From Atopobium sp. oral taxon 416 (GTDB lineage: Bacteria > Actinomycetota > Coriobacteriia > Coriobacteriales > Atopobiaceae), in contig NZ_CP072380.1 of NCBI RefSeq assembly GCF_018128285.1, positions 2,914,001 through 2,978,000 on the forward strand: a stretch of DNA of 64,000 bases, written 5' to 3'. Shown here one piece after another: positions 17,581 to 25,014 of this stretch. The notes beneath the pieces were generated by a model. It was not told where the DNA came from. It made no database searches and saw only the letters and a program-made list of their open reading frames with translations. Position 1 is the stretch's first letter. The number at the start of each line of letters is the position of its first letter. Both the position numbers and the translations under genes were made by a program.

Positions 17581-19002
17581 CTATCGATCGTCCGCTTTGG
17601 AGTTGTTGCTATTCTCCGACGACTCGTCTTTGGTATCCTTCTTGTCCTCTTCTATATCAGAGGCTTTCTCCTCATCCTTCTTCTGATCAAAATCCTCGTC
17701 CGCCTCCTCAGGCTCAGGAGGTTCGGGTGCGGTCACACGCAAAAGCGCGATACGTCTTCCGCGCATTGACTGCACTTTGAAGATATAGCCATCCTTAGTA
17801 TACACATCACCCGGAGACGGCAGTTGGTCTGCCAGATCCAGGATAAAGCCTGCTACAGTCTCATATTCCTCGTTGTCTGGAATCGGCCAGCCAAGGTCTA
17901 CCGCGTCGTCAACCGAGAAGCGACCGTCCACGAGCCATTCACGGTCATTGAGCTGGGTGAGGTACTTGTTGTCCGGGTCAAACTCATCCTCGATCTCGCC
18001 CACAACCTCCTCGACGATATCCTCGATCGTAATTACGCCGGCAGTGCCGCCGTACTCATCGACGACGATCACCATCTGGTCGTGGCTCGACTGCATCTCC
18101 TGGAGCAGGGGGATAATATCCTTGGTATCCGGGACAAAGTCTGCATCACGCATGTAGCGGGAGATCGGTGCGCCATCCCTATTCTCGTCAAGTAACGGAG
18201 TGATGATATCCTTGATGTGAGCGATACCGACGATGCGGTCCACATCCTCGTGGTAGATCGGGATACGAGAGTATCCGGTTTTCCGCATAACGGTCAGCAC
18301 TTCGTCGAGCGTGGAGGTATCCTCCATTGCGGTCATATCGACACGCGGCACCATCACCTCACGCGCGATTGCGTCACCCAGATCGAAGATCTCGTGGATC
18401 ATCGACTTCTCTTCGTCTGAAAGGTCATCCGCGTCGTGCACCATGTACTTGATCTCGTCTTCGGAGACGTTGTTGCGCTCCTCGGGGCTCTTCACCCCAA
18501 AGATGTATCCTAACCCCCGCGCGGAAGCAGAGGTCAGCCAGACCAACGGTTTGACGGCGACCGTGAAGTGCGCCAGCGGTCCGGCGACGCTTTTCGCCAT
18601 GCGCTCAGGATCCGAGAGCGCGATGCTCTTCGGCAAGAGCTCACCGACAACGATAGAGAAATAGGAGACGATCAGGGTGATGATGATCGGCGCTAAGACC
18701 GCAGCCACGCCCTCTGCCATCCCGAGGGACTCCATCCAGCCGGCAAACGGCTCGGAAAGATTGGTTGCTGCGAAGGCGGAGCTTGCAAACCCAACCAGAG
18801 TGATTGCGACCTGGATCGCCGCCAACGCCTCCGTCGGATCATCGCTGATCTTGGCCGCCAAGGCAGCCCGGGTGTCACCCTCTTCGGCATCGTGATCCAA
18901 CATTACTTTTTTGGCCGTCGAGATGGCCATCTCAGACATGGAGAAATACCCGTTTGCGAGTGTGAGGACAAACGTAACGATTATGCTAATTGCTATGTCC
19001 AT
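17581..19002 (-). CDS. HlyC/CorC (CNNM plus CBS) family membrane protein
   Basis: This is a hemolysin-III/CorC type protein thought to move or sense divalent cations. In order it has a CNNM transmembrane domain (LANGYFSMSEMAISTAKK, then FSIVVGELLPKSIAL), a CBS pair (REVMVPRVDMTAM and VVDEYGGTAGVITIEDIVEE), the C-terminal transporter-associated domain (LVDGRFSVDDAVDLGWPIPD), and a long acidic-lysine tail of about 55 residues. The start at 19002 (MDIAISIIVTF) is chosen because the in-frame TTG further up abuts the AGGAGG site; the 15-base spacing to this ATG is unusual. Confidence 0.88.
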   Translation of the reverse strand: MDIAISIIVTFVLTLANGYFSMSEMAISTAKKVMLDHDAEEGDTRAALAAKISDDPTEALAAIQVAITLVGFASSAFAATNLSEPFAGWMESLGMAEGVAAVLAPIIITLIVSYFSIVVGELLPKSIALSDPERMAKSVAGPLAHFTVAVKPLVWLTSASARGLGYIFGVKSPEERNNVSEDEIKYMVHDADDLSDEEKSMIHEIFDLGDAIAREVMVPRVDMTAMEDTSTLDEVLTVMRKTGYSRIPIYHEDVDRIVGIAHIKDIITPLLDENRDGAPISRYMRDADFVPDTKDIIPLLQEMQSSHDQMVIVVDEYGGTAGVITIEDIVEEVVGEIEDEFDPDNKYLTQLNDREWLVDGRFSVDDAVDLGWPIPDNEEYETVAGFILDLADQLPSPGDVYTKDGYIFKVQSMRGRRIALLRVTAPEPPEPEEADEDFDQKKDEEKASDIEEDKKDTKDESSENSNNSKADDR

Positions 19003-19071
19003 GCGTACTAGACGCAACCTCCTGTAGGTGAAAAAATAAACACAGCTTATTTTATCAGATGCAGATGAAAC

Positions 19072-19100
19072 ACGGGCGGAAGCGCTGGTCTTCCGCCCGT
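19072..19100 (-). terminator. Intrinsic terminator after the flavodiiron gene
   Basis: An 11-bp GC-rich stem, ACGGGCGGAAG with CTTCCGCCCGT around a seven-base loop, lies 30 bases after the stop codon. On the minus strand it is followed by GTTTC, a weak T-tract. Confidence 0.7.
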
Positions 19101-19130
19101 CTGTGCGCAGTTTCTATATACCCGAAATGC

Positions 19131-20336
19131 CTACTTGGTTTGGTCTACAAGGTCCTCTATCTGAGATTTAACCTGATTGAGTGCATCCTTGCTCGGAATG
19201 TAGTTGTAAGACACAGGCTTCAGCGGTATCTGGAAGCCAACTTCGCTCAGGGCAGCCTGGATCTGCTTCTGGCCGAGCGGGACCCAGCCATAGGAACCAA
19301 AGGCGACCCCGATGCGCTGATCATTCTTGGGCGAGAGCCCCTGCATGTAGTTCAGCATGCCGGCCACGGTCGGGAGCATGTGGCTGTTGAAGGTCGGAGA
19401 TCCCACGCAGATGTACTTGGAATCCAGGAAGACATCCATAATGTCGGATTCATCGTTGGCCTTGAGGTCCATGAGCTGAACCGGGATACCCCTCTCAGAG
19501 AAGGCATCCGTGATCGAGCGGGCAATCTTCTCCGTAGAGCCCCACATCGTATCATAGAGCACGAGGGCCTTGTCCTGTACCTTGCCTGAGGTGAACACGT
19601 CTTCATAGGCCTTCAGGATATCCTCAACATGGGAGCGCCAGATCACGCCGTGTGACGGGGCGATCATATCGAGGGCATCTGGGCCAAGACCGCGGACGGC
19701 CTTCACAGCGCTGGCCGCCTGCATGCGGTAGGGCTGCACAATGTTGGCGTAGTACTTGCGCGCCTGGGCCATCGCCTCGTGGAAGTCCACTTCGTCGTCG
19801 AAGCGGCCGGAGGTCGCAAAGTGCTGTCCGAAGGCATCGTTGGAGAACAGGATCTTGTCATAGGCATCATAGGTGACCATGTTGTCAGGCCAATGGACCA
19901 TCGGAGTCTGCACGAAGGTGAGGATGCGCTTACCGATGTTGAGCGTGTCGCCGGTCTTGACGCCGTGGTAGCCTAGGCCCCCGTAGTGAGCGGTGAGCCC
20001 CTTCACACCCTGCGGCGCTGAAGTGTAGATCTCCACATTGGGCGCCAGTGCCTTGATCGTAGGGATATTGCCGGAGTGATCCATCTCGACGTGATTGCTG
20101 ATCAGCACGTTGATCTTAGAAGGATCGATTACAGACGAGATGCGCTGCAGGAACTCATCCTTGAACGTGATCTTCGTGGTATCGATCAGTGTGACCTTCT
20201 CATCCAGGATCAGGTACGCATTGTACGTGATGCCCTTCTCAGTCTTGAAACCGTGGAAGCTCCGAGCATTCCAATCAAGGGCACCTACCCAGTACACATC
20301 GGGTTTAATTTGTACTGCACTCAGCATTTCCATCAT
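19131..20336 (-). CDS. FprA-family flavodiiron protein
   Basis: Flavodiiron proteins reduce O2 or NO to water or N2O in the cytoplasm and protect anaerobes. The 401-residue protein has a metallo-beta-lactamase-like di-iron domain with His82, Glu84, Asp86 and His87 in NHVEMDHSGN, further ligands in MVHWPDNM and APSHGVIW, and a flavodoxin FMN-binding domain starting ALVLYDTMWGSTEKIA. There is no fused rubredoxin. The start is one of three closely spaced ATG codons. It stands alone with its own terminator. Its presence fits an anaerobic gut or oral host organism. Confidence 0.92.
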   Translation of the reverse strand: MMEMLSAVQIKPDVYWVGALDWNARSFHGFKTEKGITYNAYLILDEKVTLIDTTKITFKDEFLQRISSVIDPSKINVLISNHVEMDHSGNIPTIKALAPNVEIYTSAPQGVKGLTAHYGGLGYHGVKTGDTLNIGKRILTFVQTPMVHWPDNMVTYDAYDKILFSNDAFGQHFATSGRFDDEVDFHEAMAQARKYYANIVQPYRMQAASAVKAVRGLGPDALDMIAPSHGVIWRSHVEDILKAYEDVFTSGKVQDKALVLYDTMWGSTEKIARSITDAFSERGIPVQLMDLKANDESDIMDVFLDSKYICVGSPTFNSHMLPTVAGMLNYMQGLSPKNDQRIGVAFGSYGWVPLGQKQIQAALSEVGFQIPLKPVSYNYIPSKDALNQVKSQIEDLVDQTK

Positions 20337-20463
20337 CCTAGTTCTCTTTGGTTGCGCTTATGGTTCACCATCCCCAGGGGTTGTCGCGCATGTGCCTTAG
20401 GGATACATCACATTCTATTGTACCCAATTGATCCCTTGTCTCATAGATAGTAACAATTCTCAA

Positions 20464-20494
20464 AGAGCCTACAACTTTCTGTGTTGTAGGCTCT
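20464..20494 (-). terminator. Hairpin terminator after the EF-G-like gene
   Basis: A perfect 12-bp stem, AGAGCCTACAAC with GTTGTAGGCTCT, closes a seven-base loop 20 bases beyond the stop codon. Its distal arm on the minus strand runs into TCTTTGAG. Confidence 0.8.
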
Positions 20495-20513
20495 GATACG
20501 TGCTTTTCAGTTA

Positions 20514-22589
20514 CTATCTGACGCCAGCGGCTCTGCGCTCTTCGTACTCCTCGTGCAGCTTCTCCTGTACGTCGTGAGGTACCTGCTCATAGCCTTCGAT
20601 CTCCATCGTGAACTCGCCGGTACCACGGGAGAGGGAACGCAGGCGCGTCGCGTAATCCACAACTTCCGCATACGGCACGGTCGCCGCGATGGTCGTCATC
20701 CCCTGCTGCTTGCTGTCGGCGGCTTCCATGCCTTCAACTTGGCCACGGGACGCGGAGATGTCACCCATGATGGAGCCCGCGTAGCTTTCCGGCACCGTGA
20801 TGCTCATCTTTGCCATCGGCTCCAGGATGACCGGCTCTGCCTGCTCCGCTGCCTTCTGGAAGGCGATGCGCGCAGCGGTCTTGAAGGCCATCTCATTGGA
20901 GTCCACCGGGTGATAGGAGCCATCGTAGACGGCGACTTTCACGTCGATCACCGGATAGCCAGCCAGGACGCCTTCCTGCATGGTCTCCTGAACGCCTTTA
21001 TCAACAGCCGGAATAAAGTTCTTGGGGATATGGCCGCCAGTGACCTCGTCGACGAACTCATAACCCTGACCCGGGTTCGGCTCAAGCCTGAGCCAGCAGT
21101 CCGCGAACTGTCCGGCACCGCCCGTCTGCTTCTTGTGTCTGCCTTCGGCGGAAGCGACACGGCGGATCGTCTCACGGTACGGGATACGCAGTTTGACGGT
21201 GTGCGCCGTGATGTGGACACGATCCTCGAGACGGGCAAGCAGGACCGAGACCTGGGCTTCACCGATCGCGGAGATAACCGTCTGGTTGGTCTCCTCATCG
21301 CGCTCCACCTTGAGGGTCGGATCTGCGGAGGCAGCCTTCTCTAGGAAGGTGTAGAGCTTGTCCTCAGTACCACGCTTATCCGGCTCAATCGCGATGCGAT
21401 ATAACGAGTTGGGGAACCGGAAGGCCGCGGCCTCGACTTTGCCGGTCACCGACAGGGTGTCGCCTGCCATTACGTCGAGCTTCGGGATCACACAGATATC
21501 GCCTGCGGAGACGGATTTGATCTCTCTCGTCTCGTGCCCCATCATCCGATAGAGGTGTGTCAGGCGCTCACTCTTACGAGTGCGTGCGCAGACCAACGAT
21601 GACCCCGAGGTCAGAGTACCAGCTAACACTTTCACAAAGCTCAGTTTGCCATTCTGGGGATCCTGCAGCGTCTTGAAGACAAAGGCCACCGGCCGCTCGT
21701 CATCCGGGGAGATGTCAAGCTGCTCACCGTTGATCAGCGGGATACGGCCGAAGTCGCTCATCGTTGGGAAGTAGTCCGCGATGTTATCCATCAGCGAGAT
21801 AACGCCCTCCTCGCGGATGCAAGAGCCAGCGAAGACCGGGACAAAGATGCGCTGGACTAACGCTTTGTGCAGCAGGCTCTCAAGCTCCTCCTGGGTGATC
21901 CCCTCACCGTCGAGGTACTTCATCATCAGATCGTCATCCGCTTCGACGACAAGTTCGCAGAGCGCGTCGCGTGCCTTAGCTGCCTGCTCCTTGTAGTCGT
22001 CCGGAATGGGCTCCTCAACCGGCTTTCCGTTATCGTTGTGCCGCGCTATACCGTGGACAATATCGATGATGCCCTTGAAGTCATCGCCGACGCCCATCGG
22101 GATCGTGACGGCGGCCAAACGGTTACCAAAGCGGACCCTCAGCAGATCCATCGTAGCATCGAAGTTCGCCTCTGCGCGGTCAATACGGTTGACGAAGATG
22201 GCACGGGAGAGGGAAAGGTCCTCTGCGGCGTACCATAGCCGTGTGGTCACGGTCTCCGGACCGCCTGCTGCGTCAACAACGAAGAGCGCGGCCTCACAGG
22301 CGCTCATGGATGTATAGGCGTCACCGATAAAGTCAGGATAGCAGGGAGCATCGAGGACATTGATGCGGGCATTTTCCCACTCAATGGGTGCGATCGCGGT
22401 CGAAATCGAGAATCCGCGGTTTTCCTCTTCGCTGTCGTAGTCAAGCGTGGGTTTGGTTCCGGCGTGGCCACCGAGCCGTGTTGTTTTCCCTGTCACGTGG
22501 AGCATAGCCTCAGCCAGCATGGTCTTACCCACGCCGCCTTGGCCCACCAATACCACATTCTTGACCGTTTTGCTTTCTGTATCTGCCAT
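20514..22589 (-). CDS. EF-G-like GTPase (FusA paralogue)
   Basis: This 691-residue protein has the five-domain layout of elongation factor G but belongs to the EF-G-like paralogue group. The G1 loop reads GQGGVGKT instead of AHxDAGKT, G3 reads DAPCYPDF instead of DTPGHVDF, and G4 is NRID. Domain IV retains TGGAGQFADCWLRLEP and PAVDKGVQE, and domain V ends SLSRGTGEFTMEIEGYEQVP. These paralogues likely act in ribosome rescue or specialised translation; GTP hydrolysis may be altered by the missing His of G3. The start at 22589 (MADTESKTVK) has GGGAGAA upstream. It is a single gene. Confidence 0.88.
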   Translation of the reverse strand: MADTESKTVKNVVLVGQGGVGKTMLAEAMLHVTGKTTRLGGHAGTKPTLDYDSEEENRGFSISTAIAPIEWENARINVLDAPCYPDFIGDAYTSMSACEAALFVVDAAGGPETVTTRLWYAAEDLSLSRAIFVNRIDRAEANFDATMDLLRVRFGNRLAAVTIPMGVGDDFKGIIDIVHGIARHNDNGKPVEEPIPDDYKEQAAKARDALCELVVEADDDLMMKYLDGEGITQEELESLLHKALVQRIFVPVFAGSCIREEGVISLMDNIADYFPTMSDFGRIPLINGEQLDISPDDERPVAFVFKTLQDPQNGKLSFVKVLAGTLTSGSSLVCARTRKSERLTHLYRMMGHETREIKSVSAGDICVIPKLDVMAGDTLSVTGKVEAAAFRFPNSLYRIAIEPDKRGTEDKLYTFLEKAASADPTLKVERDEETNQTVISAIGEAQVSVLLARLEDRVHITAHTVKLRIPYRETIRRVASAEGRHKKQTGGAGQFADCWLRLEPNPGQGYEFVDEVTGGHIPKNFIPAVDKGVQETMQEGVLAGYPVIDVKVAVYDGSYHPVDSNEMAFKTAARIAFQKAAEQAEPVILEPMAKMSITVPESYAGSIMGDISASRGQVEGMEAADSKQQGMTTIAATVPYAEVVDYATRLRSLSRGTGEFTMEIEGYEQVPHDVQEKLHEEYEERRAAGVR

Positions 22590-22768
22590 AGTTGGTTCTC
22601 CCGTAGTCCCAAAGAAGGACAAGGCTTCCCCGCCCCTCGAACGTATGAGATCTTTTCTACCATAGCCGTAGGGGCTGGAAAGACGCCGCGGATATCGGGA
22701 GGCGTAGGGAGCCTTGGGGATGGACGGTCAGCCATGGGCCTTCGGATAGTACGTTTTTCGTTCTTCAC

Positions 22769-23331
22769 TCAGTACGGAATCATGTTCTTCATCAATACTG
22801 CGGCAGACTTTGTAGGGGCCCCGAAAGCGAGGCTGTGGGCGAGGATATCGTGGTTGACCAAGCTTTTGGCGCCGATTGCAGATCTTTCGCCAATTGTGAC
22901 TCCCGGAAGGATCGTGACGTCTCTCCCGATCCCGCGGTTGTCCCTATCGTAATCGGAAACGCACGCTCAAAGCCAGAGTCCCGTTCTTTCGGAAGCAGGG
23001 AATGCCACGCGGTGTAGGTACCCAGATCTGGCCCGATAAAGCAGCGTTTGCTGATATGGATCGGCGCGCCATCCATCAGGTAGGCCTCACGGTTGATGAA
23101 GCTATCGTCGCCGATCGTGCAGTTGGACCCATAGTCGCACTCGAAGGGCGAGAGTATCTCACAGCGCTCGCCGAAGCTGTCTATCAGTTTTTTGAAACAG
23201 GGTCAGACGACAGTCCTGATTGCGAGGTTCAATCTGATTGAACTGCGTCTGCGTGGCTTTTTCGCGCAGACACAAGGGTTCAGGGTCGAAGAGTATGCAT
23301 CGTACCATTCACCGATCGGAATACGTACCAT
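22769..23331 (-). pseudogene. Maltose/galactoside O-acetyltransferase, frameshifted
   Basis: The minus strand encodes a hexapeptide-repeat sugar acetyltransferase in pieces. The N-terminus reads GEWYDAYSSTLNP, then after a frame change LFQKLIDSFGERCEILSPFE and CDYGSNCTIGDDSFINREAY. It continues with GPDLGTYTAWHSLLPKERDS, where the catalytic-type His lies in TAWH. A second frame change near 22935 separates the left-handed helix end (RDVTILPGVTIGERSAIGAK). The reading stops at 22769. At least two indels disable it. Confidence 0.8.
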
Positions 23332-23333
23332 AC

Positions 23334-23758
23334 CTACCCCACGATCCTTTGTCCGAGCGTCACCGCGGCGAGGCCGACAATGCGATATAGATACAGGCCT
23401 CACCCCATGATCCCCGCCATAGCAGGCCCGCGGCCTCCAACGCAAAGGTGGAAAAGGTAGTAGATCCGCCGCAGAGACCCGTTTCTAAGAAGAGCTCCAT
23501 GCGCGGACCCACGGCACCTTTTAAGACCCAAGCGGTGGTACAGCCGAACAGAGAGGAGCCGATCAGGTTGATGTACAGTGTTTTGTACGGAGATCCCGAT
23601 TCAAGAGTGTGCGGGATCAGCGTAATAAGATAGTGGAGCATCGCGGTCGATGAGAACCGCCCGCTCTGACAATAAGATGCCTGACCACCGACAGACTTTC
23701 TATGCTCACAGATAGATTCAGTATGAGGTTTGAGGCCCAAATCTGCAAAGTTTCTCAT
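23334..23758 (-). pseudogene. crcB: CrcB-type fluoride channel, decayed
   Basis: The readable core is KTLYINLIGSSLFGCTTAWV and GLCGGSTTFSTFALEAAGLL, the CrcB/Fluc helix break and TTFSTF motif. The expected N-terminal helix is not recognisable in frame. The C-terminal helix seems to continue in another frame (AAVTLGQRIVG, stop near 23334), so the gene carries at least one indel. A functional Fluc needs about 120 intact residues. It could still be a short divergent protein, but decay is more likely given the neighbouring broken acetyltransferase. Confidence 0.6.
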
Positions 23759-23823
23759 CTGCAGGGCAAAACTCTCTCCCCCGTACGATTCGGCTTCTCC
23801 ACACGATACTGCCTATAGACATG

Positions 23824-23856
23824 AAAAAGGGCCGGTACCCAAAAGCATCGGCCCTT
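23824..23856 (-). terminator. Intrinsic terminator after hsp20
   Basis: AAGGGCCG pairs with CGGCCCTT around a ~14-base loop and is followed on the minus strand by a T-run (CCCTTTTTC). It lies 20 bases after the hsp20 stop. Confidence 0.85.
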
Positions 23857-23875
23857 CAATTCTTTGCACTTCCAA

Positions 23876-24307
23876 TCACTCAATTGTGATCTTGGTCGCG
23901 TTGTTCTGCTTCTCAGCAATCTTCGGAACGTTGACACTCAACATACCATCTGCAAGTCTCGCGCTCAAACCCTCATTTGCAGCATCCTTCAGATAGACGC
24001 CACGGCTTGCATGAAGCTCTGAGGTCTCCTTCTGCAGATAGTTCTTATTCTTCTCTTCGTCAGATTCTTTCTTGTCTACCGTGATGGAGAGACGGCCCTC
24101 ATTGAGCTCGACGTCGATATCTTCCTTCTTCACACCCGGAAGATGAGCGGTCACAACGTACTTGTCAGCGGCATCCTCAACATCCATCTTGAAAGCGTCA
24201 CTGTTATCGATCGTCAGAAACGGCTCCATGAAGTCGTCAAATGCGTTGAACGGCCAAACTCTACGAAGTGCCTTCTCATAATCGCTGTACGGAACCATCC
24301 TCGCCAT
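23876..24307 (-). CDS. Small heat-shock protein (Hsp20/alpha-crystallin)
   Basis: A 143-residue holding chaperone. The alpha-crystallin domain runs from about residue 40: DAADKYVVTAHLPGVKKEDI, then VELNEGRLSITVDKKES, and ends with the family motif LADGMLSVNVPKI. The ending KITIE replaces the classic I-x-I tail. Start at 24307 is supported by GAGGAG nine bases upstream; the extra in-frame TTG is not needed. No HspR/HAIR or CIRCE box was found in the AT-rich 165-bp upstream region. Confidence 0.92.
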   Translation of the reverse strand: MARMVPYSDYEKALRRVWPFNAFDDFMEPFLTIDNSDAFKMDVEDAADKYVVTAHLPGVKKEDIDVELNEGRLSITVDKKESDEEKNKNYLQKETSELHASRGVYLKDAANEGLSARLADGMLSVNVPKIAEKQNNATKITIE

Positions 24308-24474
24308 AGTTACCAACTCCTCTACGTTTACGAGATTGGACGCCCTTCTTTCTTTTTGGCATCCTCTGGTTTCACATATATATGTATCCCGGCTTAGTCT
24401 TTATATACATATTTTTATAAAATTTTCTGAGTGCTTATAACTAAATATATCTAAGCGTGTCTATATAAGATCTT

Positions 24475-25011
24475 CTATTTCTTTGCCTTGTTATTGCTTG
24501 AGGGCGGCATGATCCAGAACTTCAGGAGCGGGAAGCTGACGATCACCGCGAGCAGGGTATTGATGACCGAGGCAATCGTACCAGAGAGCCCGGCGCCCAA
24601 ACCCCAGGTGACTTCGCAGAAGTTAGTGATGTAGCCCGGCAGGATCAGATTTACGACGACGATGATGACAGCTAAGACCGCATACTTCGGCGCCGCCTCC
24701 CCAAAGGTCGCATCAGACTTAAAGACCCACTTCATCTGGACAAAGAAGTTCACGACCTGCGCCAGTACCTCGGCGATCAAAAACGTGATAAAGCCACCCA
24801 ACCCGTGGGAGCCGGGAGATGTGTAGTTGAAGATCAGGAAGGAAAAGGGTGCTGTGAGCCCTAAGGTATCGATAAAGAAATAGGTACCGACCCACGTGCA
24901 GACAAAGCGGGTGATCGTGGAGATATTGCTCAGCACATTGAACTTGATAAACTCCCACAGTCCCTCATGCTCTTGTGTCCAATCAGCAAAACTCACAAGA
25001 TTCTCCTTCAT
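24475..25011 (-). CDS. GtrA-like multi-pass membrane protein
   Basis: The 178-residue protein has four predicted membrane segments and the GtrA-type pattern EFIKFNVLSNISTITRFVCT near the N-terminus and LAQVVNFFVQMKWVFKSD in the middle. GtrA-like proteins are thought to help flip lipid-linked sugars. Its ATG lies three bases after the stop codon of the GH3 gene upstream, which implies translational coupling. The link to a glucosidase that also has a membrane tail is unusual. Family call is moderate. Confidence 0.65.
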   Translation of the reverse strand: MKENLVSFADWTQEHEGLWEFIKFNVLSNISTITRFVCTWVGTYFFIDTLGLTAPFSFLIFNYTSPGSHGLGGFITFLIAEVLAQVVNFFVQMKWVFKSDATFGEAAPKYAVLAVIIVVVNLILPGYITNFCEVTWGLGAGLSGTIASVINTLLAVIVSFPLLKFWIMPPSSNNKAKK

Positions 25012-25014
25012 GAA

